Source: Clostridia bacterium
GTDB lineage: Bacteria; Bacillota; Clostridia; Oscillospirales; CAG-382
Length of the DNA: 7,226 bases
Assembly (NCBI GenBank): GCA_017646185.1
Contig: JAGCNA010000136.1
Coordinates: 1-7,226, forward strand
Direction: 5' to 3'
The notes below the pieces were generated by a model that made no database searches, had not been told where the DNA came from, and was given only the letters and a program-made list of their open reading frames with translations. The translations under genes and the position numbers were made by a program. Positions within the stretch are counted from its first letter, which is position 1; each line of letters opens with the position of its first letter. Shown here one piece after another: positions 1 to 4,982 of the stretch.

Positions 1-947
1 ACGTCAAACTGATATCTGGGGTCTGCATAACCGTAAACAACGGCTCTGGATGCGGCGTTGCCGGAATTGGAGGGGCCGGAATAATCCGCCGCGCCTACCT
101 TAAGGGTTTCTATGGTCTTCAAAAGCTTGCCGTCGTTATCGTACATTTCGCACCACAGACCGTATTTTTTGTTAATGGGAAGCATGCAGGTGTAGGAACG
201 GCTGTGGCTTACGTCTTTAACGTATTTGTAATCGCAATTAAGCTTTATCTGAGGACCGGTAAAGGTATACTTTCTGGTCATTTCGCAGTATACGTCATCC
301 TCGGTGTAGGACATAGTTTTGTTGTTGTAATCGCCGATACTGTCGCCGTTATCATCGGGGAACCAGAGAAGCTTTGTCTTTTCTATAACGTGAAGGGAGT
401 TTACGGTTACAGCCTTGCCTGTTTCCAGCTCAAGCTTTTCGCCGGTTTCCCCATTGTAAAAATCAATGGATAAAAAGGCTTCGTTTCCGTGGTTTCCGCC
501 GGACCATACGTTTGTTCCTTTGGGAGTGGTGGGAATATGTACGTATTCAAAATCGGTTGCTCCCACAGCAAAGGTGTGGGTCTTTCCGTCTTTATCCACA
601 AGGTTCCACGCCCACAGATTAAAGCAGCCCCAGGGTCTTTCCTCAAGGGTAATGGTAAGCTTGCCCGCTTCGGTGGTACAGCTTACAGCGTATTTTTTAT
701 CGCTTACCTTGGTAACAGTGGTTTCGTATGATTTTATCTCTTCGGGCGCGCCCTTTATCTCAACAGTGTTGTAATCATTAAATCCCCAATATTCGGGCAT
801 AGGCTCTTTACTCTCCTCTTCGGGAACGCTTTCGTTTTGTACGGATTCGTTTGTGTTGCTCTCGTTTTCATTTTCGGTGCAGGAAGCAAGTACGCCTGCG
901 CACATCAGGAAAGCAAGTAACAGCACGCAAATTCTTTTAAAGCTCAT
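1..947 (-). CDS. Secreted lipoprotein of unknown function (partial, C-terminus beyond the left edge)
   Basis: An open frame runs without a stop from ATG at 947-945 to the left edge, giving 315 complete residues. Residues 1-22 form a lipoprotein signal peptide: SFKR basic start, hydrophobic core, and the lipobox LASC with Cys23 as the expected lipidated residue. Residues 24-50 are a disordered spacer rich in Glu, Asn and Ser. From about residue 52 a globular, probably beta-rich domain begins. It is rich in Trp (54, 106, 112, 114, 148, 195, 265) and has six Cys after the lipobox (90, 108, 221, 238, 254, 266). A conspicuous GGNHGNE motif lies at 150-156. The start is supported by GAGG six bases upstream and by a good promoter. 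The protein should sit on the outer face of the membrane. I do not recognise the family. Aromatic richness hints at carbohydrate binding or processing, but that is a guess. The gene is alone on its strand here and divergent from the nitroreductase gene. Confidence 0.9.
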   Translation of the reverse strand, partial: MSFKRICVLLLAFLMCAGVLASCTENENESNTNESVQNESVPEEESKEPMPEYWGFNDYNTVEIKGAPEEIKSYETTVTKVSDKKYAVSCTTEAGKLTITLEERPWGCFNLWAWNLVDKDGKTHTFAVGATDFEYVHIPTTPKGTNVWSGGNHGNEAFLSIDFYNGETGEKLELETGKAVTVNSLHVIEKTKLLWFPDDNGDSIGDYNNKTMSYTEDDVYCEMTRKYTFTGPQIKLNCDYKYVKDVSHSRSYTCMLPINKKYGLWCEMYDNDGKLLKTIETLKVGAADYSGPSNSGNAASRAVVYGYADPRYQFD

Positions 948-985
948 AACATACCTCGTTTGTATAAATATTTTCGTCTGTTCAG

Positions 986-1014
986 ATTATAGCAGATGCC
1001 TTGCGCTTTTGCAA
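986..1014 (-). promoter_or_regulatory. Promoter of the leftward lipoprotein gene
   Basis: Read on the minus strand, TTGCAA (-35, plus-strand 1009-1014) is followed after 17 bases by a perfect TATAAT (-10, 986-991). The -10 is preceded by TGC, an extended -10 element. Transcription would start near 979, giving a leader of about 30 bases before ATG at 947. Confidence 0.75.
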
Positions 1015-1022
1015 TATGAAGG

Positions 1023-1051
1023 TTGAAAGATAAGCCAAAACGTGGTATAAT
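1023..1051 (+). promoter_or_regulatory. Promoter of the nitroreductase gene
   Basis: TTGAAA (1023-1028), a 17-base spacer and a perfect TATAAT (1046-1051) make a near-consensus sigma-A type promoter. The expected start near 1058 leaves a leader of about 23 bases carrying GGAGG at 1070-1074. Its -35 lies only 8 bp from the -35 of the divergent lipoprotein promoter. Confidence 0.8.
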
Positions 1052-1080
1052 AATAAAAAAATACGCCGTGGAGGAAGATT

Positions 1081-1611
1081 ATGAACTTTACAGAGATTGC
1101 AAATAACAGACAGTCCTGCAGAAATTACGATATGAATAAAGCGGTGGAGCCGGAAAAACTTAATTCTGTCCTTGAATCCGCCCGTTTGTCTCCCTCTGCC
1201 TGCAACGGTCAGCCTTACCATATAACCGTGTGTAAAGGGGAATATGCGAAAAAGGTTGCAGGTGCGGTAACGGGAATGGGTATGAACAAATTCGCCGCAA
1301 ACGCACCCGTAATGCTTGTAATTTCCGAAAAGCCTTATGTGGCTTCTGCCGCTTTGGGCGCAAAGGTAAAAAACAACGATTACCGTTCCATAGATATCGG
1401 TATCCTTTCCGCATACATCACCGCAGAGGCGACGGCGCAGGGACTTTCCACCTGCATACTGGGCTGGTTTGACGATAAGAAAATACGGGATATATGCTCA
1501 CTTGACAGCACGGTAAGATTGGTTATCACCTTGGGCTATGCCGCCGAGGGGGATAAACTGCGTGCCAAAAAACGCAAAGAGCTTAACGAGCTTGTTAATA
1601 CCGTGGAATAA
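1081..1611 (+). CDS. Nitroreductase family protein (FMN-dependent NAD(P)H oxidoreductase)
   Basis: This 176-residue protein has the layout of a small nitroreductase-family flavoprotein, a cytoplasmic, usually homodimeric enzyme that passes electrons from NAD(P)H through FMN to nitro compounds, quinones or other acceptors. RQSCRNY at residues 10-16 matches the N-terminal R-x-S-x-R segment that contacts the FMN phosphate. SPSACNGQPY at 37-46 matches the conserved SPSxxNxQPW-type flavin loop. A helix starting DIGILSAYITAEA (105-117) and the GLSTCILGWFDD strand (121-132) are the usual core. The C-terminal RAKKRKELNELV (161-172) matches the basic tail typical of the family. ATG 1081 is chosen because GGAGG lies six bases upstream and the protein begins directly at the family's N-terminal helix. 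It is monocistronic, with its own promoter. The physiological substrate cannot be read from the sequence. Confidence 0.93.
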   Translation: MNFTEIANNRQSCRNYDMNKAVEPEKLNSVLESARLSPSACNGQPYHITVCKGEYAKKVAGAVTGMGMNKFAANAPVMLVISEKPYVASAALGAKVKNNDYRSIDIGILSAYITAEATAQGLSTCILGWFDDKKIRDICSLDSTVRLVITLGYAAEGDKLRAKKRKELNELVNTVE

Positions 1612-1656
1612 TGAATGTTTTTTTACGGAATGGTGCCGAAAAAACAAAAAATACTA

Positions 1657-1685
1657 TTTACTTTTAAAATATAATGCGGTATAAT
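1657..1685 (+). promoter_or_regulatory. Promoter of pfp
   Basis: TTTACT (1657-1662), a 17-base spacer and a perfect TATAAT (1680-1685) form a plausible sigma-A promoter. Transcription would begin near 1692. A second TATAAT at 1670-1675 has no acceptable -35 at the right distance. The position of this promoter argues against translation from the upstream ATG at 1693, which would be at or next to the first transcribed base. Confidence 0.65.
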
Positions 1686-1716
1686 ACTATGAATGTTAAA
1701 AATTTATAAAAAACGC

Positions 1717-1722
1717 AAGGAG
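1717..1722 (+). promoter_or_regulatory. Ribosome binding site that fixes the pfp start
   Basis: AAGGAG lies nine bases before ATG 1732. The in-frame ATG at 1693 has no such site and would add 13 residues (a Lys/Tyr-rich stretch) translated from the leader itself. The start at 1732 is therefore preferred. Confidence 0.8.
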
Positions 1723-1731
1723 TATCATTTA

Positions 1732-3393
1732 ATGAAACTTTCCCCCCTTCAGACGGTAAGATACCAGTATAACCCCAAGCTCCCCGGTATGCTCAGAAAC
1801 GGTATATCCGAAATCTGCGTTAAAAACGGCGGCGCAACCGAAAGCGTTGCGGATCAGGAAAAGATCAAGGCTCTGTTCCCCAACACCTACGGCAAAAACG
1901 AAATCACTTTTGAAAAAGGCGTAAACACCTCCGAATCCAAAAAGCAGGTTGTTGGCGTTATCCTCTCCGGCGGACAGGCTCCCGGCGGACATAACGTTAT
2001 CTGCGGTCTTTATGACGCACTTAAGGCTACCAACAAAGAAAACGTGCTTTACGGCTTCAAGGGCGGCCCCAGCGGTCTGCTTGAGGACAGCTACGTTGTT
2101 TTTGATGATGAATATATCAACCAGTTCCGCAACACCGGCGGTTTCGATATCATCGGTTCCGGCAGAACCAAGCTTGAAACCGAAGAGCAGTTTGCAGTTG
2201 TTGCAGAAGTTTGCAAAAAGCACGGCGTTAACGCAGTAGTTATTATCGGCGGTGACGATTCCAATACCAATGCGGCTGTTCTGGCAGAATACTTTGCGTC
2301 CCACAACACCGGTATTCAGGTTATCGGCTGTCCCAAGACTATTGACGGCGACTTGAAGAACGAAGATATCAAATGCTCCTTCGGCTTTGATACCGCTACC
2401 AAGACCTATTCCGAAATTATCGGTAACATCGCACGTGATGCTAACTCCGCAAAGAAATACTGGCACTTCGTAAAGGTTATGGGACGTTCCGCTTCCCACG
2501 TAGCTTTGGAGTGCGCTCTTCAGACCCGTCCCAACATCTGCCTTGTAGGTGAAGAAGTTGCCGCAAAGAAGATGTCTATGGCTCAGATCGCAGATTATAT
2601 CGCAGATTCCGTTGCCGCTCGTGCAGCAAAGGGCTGGAACTTCGGCGTTGCTATCATTCCCGAAGGTATCGTTGAATTCGTTCCCGAATTCTCCGTTCTT
2701 ATCGCAGAGATCAACGAACTCCTTGCAGGCGAAAAGACCGAAGCGTTCAACGCTCTTCCCACTTGGGAAGCAAAGTATGCGTTTATCGAAGCAGGTCTCA
2801 CCAAGGAATCTATGGCTGTTTTCGCAATTCTCCCCACTTCTATCCAGCAGCAGCTCTTCCTTGAGCGCGATCCTCACGGTAACGTTCAGGTTTCTCTTAT
2901 CGAATCCGAAAAACTGTTCTCCGCACTTGTAGCAGACAACCTTAAGGCTCGTAAGGCTGCAGGCACTTATAACGGCAAGTTCTCCGCACTCCATCACTTC
3001 CTCGGCTACGAAGGCCGTTGCGCATTCCCCTCCAACTTTGATGCGGACTACTGCTATTCTCTCGGCTACAACGCATTTATGCTCATCCAGTACGGCTATA
3101 CCGGCTACCTTTCCAAGGTTTCCAACCTTTCCAAACCCGCAGAAGAATGGGTTGCAGGCGGTATGCCTATCACCAAGATGATGAATATCGAAAGAAGACA
3201 CGGCGCAGATAAGCCCGTTATCCGCAAGGCTCTCGTTGAGCTTGACGGCGCTCCTTTCAAATTCTTCGCAGAAAACAGAGCAGAGTGGGCAGAAAACACC
3301 TGCTTCGTTTACCCCGGTGCTATCCAGTACTTTGGTCCTGCCGAAGTTTGCGATACCACTACCGTAACCCTCGCTCTCGAACAGGGCAAATAA
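1732..3393 (+). CDS. pfp: Pyrophosphate--fructose 6-phosphate 1-phosphotransferase (PPi-dependent phosphofructokinase)
   Basis: The 553-residue product is a cytoplasmic glycolytic enzyme that phosphorylates fructose 6-phosphate to fructose 1,6-bisphosphate using pyrophosphate rather than ATP, reversibly. Its length fits the long PFP clade (about 550 residues, like the plant beta subunit) rather than the ~320-residue ATP enzymes. Motifs in order: the ILSGGQAPGG phosphate loop (78-86), GFKGGPSGLL (108-117), GSGRTK (142-147), GGDDS (173-177) and PKTIDGD (201-207). MGRSASHVALE (250-260), IIPEG (308-312) and GYEGRCAFPSNFDADY (425-440) follow. The second Asp in GGDDS (Gly in ATP-PFK) and Lys202 in PKTIDGD are the known signature of PPi specificity; Asp205 is the expected catalytic base. 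The gene has its own promoter and terminator. Its codons are strongly biased to AAC, TTC, TAC, GGC, GTT and CGT, which suggests high expression. Confidence 0.97.
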   Translation: MKLSPLQTVRYQYNPKLPGMLRNGISEICVKNGGATESVADQEKIKALFPNTYGKNEITFEKGVNTSESKKQVVGVILSGGQAPGGHNVICGLYDALKATNKENVLYGFKGGPSGLLEDSYVVFDDEYINQFRNTGGFDIIGSGRTKLETEEQFAVVAEVCKKHGVNAVVIIGGDDSNTNAAVLAEYFASHNTGIQVIGCPKTIDGDLKNEDIKCSFGFDTATKTYSEIIGNIARDANSAKKYWHFVKVMGRSASHVALECALQTRPNICLVGEEVAAKKMSMAQIADYIADSVAARAAKGWNFGVAIIPEGIVEFVPEFSVLIAEINELLAGEKTEAFNALPTWEAKYAFIEAGLTKESMAVFAILPTSIQQQLFLERDPHGNVQVSLIESEKLFSALVADNLKARKAAGTYNGKFSALHHFLGYEGRCAFPSNFDADYCYSLGYNAFMLIQYGYTGYLSKVSNLSKPAEEWVAGGMPITKMMNIERRHGADKPVIRKALVELDGAPFKFFAENRAEWAENTCFVYPGAIQYFGPAEVCDTTTVTLALEQGK

Positions 3394-3399
3394 AAATCA

Positions 3400-3427
3400 C
3401 CCCAAGAAACCTTGCGGTTTCTCGGGG
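3400..3427 (+). repeat. Imperfect hairpin in the pfp 3' untranslated region
   Basis: CCCC, a mismatched A, and AGAAACC (3400-3411) pair with GGTTTCT, C and GGGG (3416-3427) around a TTGC loop, giving 11 pairs with one A-C mismatch. It starts seven bases after the pfp stop and has no U-run, so it is not itself a terminator. The GGGG arm could alternatively pair with CCCC at 3429-3432, but the loop would be too short. A role in protecting the pfp message from 3' exonucleases is an inference. Confidence 0.6.
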
Positions 3428-3445
3428 ACCCCGATAATAAAAACG

Positions 3446-3478
3446 ACACCGCCGAATTTTTCGGCGGTGTTTTTTCTT
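3446..3478 (+). terminator. Intrinsic terminator of pfp, probably bidirectional
   Basis: An 11-bp perfect stem (ACACCGCCGAA 3446-3456, TTCGGCGGTGT 3460-3470) with a TTT loop is followed by a T-run at 3470-3475 and TT at 3477-3478. On the minus strand the same stem is followed by CG and then TTTTTATTAT, so it can also stop the leftward DHHW lipoprotein transcript, whose stop codon is at 3504-3506. Confidence 0.92.
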
Positions 3479-3503
3479 GGTGGATTAGCATTTAGATATT
3501 AAA

Positions 3504-4808
3504 TTATTCGCCGATCAGCTTCAGGTAATAGTTGCAATAAGCATCACCGTTGGCGGTGGATGCGGTGGCGAAGAGGATTATATCGTCTACGCCTTCTTTT
3601 TTCACCAGAGGTCGGATATCAATATTGATATGTCTGGGGTCGATAACGATTATCTTTCCGTAATGCTCGATAAGAAAAGGAACGAAACCGTTGCCCGAGG
3701 ATTCTTTTATTACCAAAGCCACCTTGCTCTGGTCATTTTCGGGAACGACTATCTCTGCATAAGGCTGGTCGCCGATAAGGAAGCAGGAATATGTTTTTAT
3801 ATTCGTCTGTACGCAATTATCGTATTGTCCTTTTATGTTTTTCGCGGCGTCATGATATATTGTGTAAGTGTGTTTCTTGCGGGGCATATATGCGTGCAAG
3901 GTGTCATAGAAGGTATTTACTCGATCGTCTTGTGCGTAATGGTTTGTAAGACCGATAAATTCGGTTGTGAGTACACGATCCTCAAACTCAGAAAGAGGAG
4001 TGGGGGTAAGACCTATGGATTTTGCATATTCACAGTAGGTGTAATATGCTCCAAGCTGTGTCCAGTGGAAGTCACTCTTGAAAAACAGATATTCTCCTCT
4101 GTGCTTTTCGAATGTACTTCTCAGGTTGATATAGTTTACGTCGCCGTACATAACGGATGCCATATCGTCCAATACCTTGCCTTGGTCATTAAGCATCGCT
4201 TGCACGTAGGGGTTTTTAATATTTATGGAATTTGCGGGGTGGTTGATCGCGGTAATACGCACGCCCGGAAAGGTTTCGGTGTATTTTACGTATGCATCCG
4301 CATATCTTTGGGAAACACGTTTGTTGAAATATGCCTGAGAATACGCCGCACCGTCATACAGCAGATAACCGGAAGCAATAAATTCCGCATCCCCCGCATC
4401 GGTAAATATCTCCTCGGGCACAGATGATTCTTCGGGAGGAGGGGGTGTGGATTCCTCGGGCACGGAGGTTTCTTCGGGAGGCGTAGAGGATTCTTCGGGA
4501 GGAATATACGTGGATTCTTCTTCCGGTGTGCTGGGTTCGGGGGAAGAAACCTCGCTCATTTCCTCGCTTGTTTCAACAGATTCTTCATTTTCAACGTAAG
4601 AATTTTCCTGTGACATATCGTTTTCTTCGCTTTCGGTGGAGTTATTGACAGGTTCGCTTTCGGTTACGGAATCCTCGGTCGATACCTGAGGAATGCTTGT
4701 ATCTTCCGGGGGCGCAGTCGAAGAATTTTCGTCTGCCGCTTCCACACATCCGAACAACAAAGCAAATGTAAGCAGGAATATAACGGAAAACAGTATGTGC
4801 TTTTTCAT
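3504..4808 (-). CDS. DHHW-family lipoprotein (SGNH/AlgX-like, probable O-acetylation factor)
   Basis: The 434-residue product starts with a signal peptide ending in LLFGC, a slightly atypical lipobox (Phe at -2), with Cys21 as the likely lipid anchor. Residues 22-134 are a low-complexity Glu/Ser/Pro/Thr spacer with several PPEESS/VPEES repeats, as expected for a protein reaching through a Gram-positive wall. The globular part (about 135-434) fits the DHHW protein family, related to AlgX/AlgJ enzymes that move acetyl groups onto exported polysaccharides. It carries FKSDFHWTQLGAYYTY (243-258), whose Asp246 and His248 match the D-x-H of the family. It also has VIKESSGNGFVPFL (366-379), whose Ser370 matches the nucleophile, then an EHYGKIIVIDPRH strand (381-393). 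AlgX-like partners usually work with an MBOAT transmembrane acetyltransferase; none is present here. The start has GAGG eight bases upstream. Family is fairly sure; substrate and activity are inferred. Confidence 0.85.
   Translation of the reverse strand: MKKHILFSVIFLLTFALLFGCVEAADENSSTAPPEDTSIPQVSTEDSVTESEPVNNSTESEENDMSQENSYVENEESVETSEEMSEVSSPEPSTPEEESTYIPPEESSTPPEETSVPEESTPPPPEESSVPEEIFTDAGDAEFIASGYLLYDGAAYSQAYFNKRVSQRYADAYVKYTETFPGVRITAINHPANSINIKNPYVQAMLNDQGKVLDDMASVMYGDVNYINLRSTFEKHRGEYLFFKSDFHWTQLGAYYTYCEYAKSIGLTPTPLSEFEDRVLTTEFIGLTNHYAQDDRVNTFYDTLHAYMPRKKHTYTIYHDAAKNIKGQYDNCVQTNIKTYSCFLIGDQPYAEIVVPENDQSKVALVIKESSGNGFVPFLIEHYGKIIVIDPRHINIDIRPLVKKEGVDDIILFATASTANGDAYCNYYLKLIGE
4426..4503 (-). 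repeat. Imperfect tandem repeats encoding the Pro/Glu/Ser spacer
   Basis: On the plus strand GATTCTTCGGGAGGA occurs at 4426-4440 and again at 4489-4503. Diverged copies lie between them (starting near 4450 and 4469). They encode PPEESS, PPEETS, VPEES and similar units of the spacer in the DHHW lipoprotein. Such repeats can change in copy number and so alter spacer length between strains. Confidence 0.7.
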
Positions 4809-4850
4809 ATTTTACGCCTCGCGTTCAAGCTTTTTGTTTTTCTTGCAAAC

Positions 4851-4879
4851 AGTTTAACATAAGCTTTTGGCATTGTCAA
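4851..4879 (-). promoter_or_regulatory. Promoter of the DHHW lipoprotein gene
   Basis: On the minus strand a perfect TTGACA (plus-strand 4874-4879), a 17-base spacer and TAAACT (4851-4856) preceded by TGT (extended -10) form a credible sigma-A promoter. The start would lie near 4844, leaving a leader of about 36 bases. Confidence 0.7.
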
Positions 4880-4881
4880 TG
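4871..4881. promoter_or_regulatory. Palindrome covering the -35 of the DHHW lipoprotein promoter
   Basis: CATTG-T-CAATG is an 11-bp palindrome with a single central base, and it contains the minus-strand TTGACA. A repressor bound here would block the leftward promoter. Part of the symmetry follows from the -35 hexamer itself, so it may be chance. Confidence 0.35.
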
Positions 4882-4915
4882 TTTACGAAAAGTGAAAATT
4901 GCATTTTTGTACCGC

Positions 4916-4928
4916 TGTAATTATTACA
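4916..4928. promoter_or_regulatory. Candidate operator upstream of the MFS gene promoter
   Basis: TGTAAT-T-ATTACA is a perfect 13-bp palindrome with a single central base, ending two bases before the -35 hexamer of the rightward promoter and lying between the two divergent promoters. Its size and position fit a dimeric regulator site. No regulator gene is in the window, so the protein is unknown. Confidence 0.5.
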
Positions 4929-4930
4929 AG

Positions 4931-4960
4931 TTGACAAGAACATACAATTAATGATATTAT
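4931..4960 (+). promoter_or_regulatory. Promoter of the two-permease operon
   Basis: A perfect TTGACA (4931-4936), an 18-base spacer and TATTAT (4955-4960) preceded by TGA (extended -10) make a strong promoter. The expected start, about 4967, lies just before the GGAGG at 4970-4974, so the leader is very short (about 15 bases). Confidence 0.75.
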
Positions 4961-4969
4961 ATTGGAAAC

Positions 4970-4974
4970 GGAGG
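4970..4974 (+). promoter_or_regulatory. Ribosome binding site that fixes the MFS start
   Basis: GGAGG lies eight bases before ATG 4983. The frame can be extended upstream to a TTG at 4962, but that would place this site inside the coding region, and the TTG lies right behind the -10 box. ATG 4983 is therefore the start. Confidence 0.85.
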
Positions 4975-4982
4975 TGTATTAT

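Noticed and set aside
1617..1645. Weak hairpin after the nitroreductase gene (GTTTTTTTACGG with CCGAAAAAAC)
   Set aside because: The stem is mostly A-T with a two-base bulge and is followed by an A-rich rather than a T-rich run, so it is not a convincing intrinsic terminator.
1693..1731. Upstream ATG that would extend PFP by 13 residues
   Set aside because: It lies at the predicted transcription start, lacks a ribosome site, and would bury the good AAGGAG site inside the coding region.
1729..3201. 490-residue open frame on the minus strand opposite pfp
   Set aside because: It is a shadow of pfp. The strong codon bias of pfp leaves few stops on the opposite strand. The translation is Cys/Phe-rich with no recognisable domain, and pfp itself has full family motifs.
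3630..4427. 265-residue open frame on the plus strand opposite the DHHW lipoprotein gene
   Set aside because: The composition is implausible and there is no ribosome site or family motif. The minus-strand gene has a signal peptide, catalytic motifs, a promoter and a terminator.
4827..4868. Direct repeat of AAGCTTTT (4827-4834 and 4861-4868) in the DHHW gene leader and promoter
   Set aside because: It is short, A/T-rich, and expected by chance in a sequence of this composition.
4962..4982. TTG start that would extend the MFS permease by seven residues
   Set aside because: It lies between the -10 box and the expected transcription start, and the GGAGG that serves ATG 4983 would be inside the gene.
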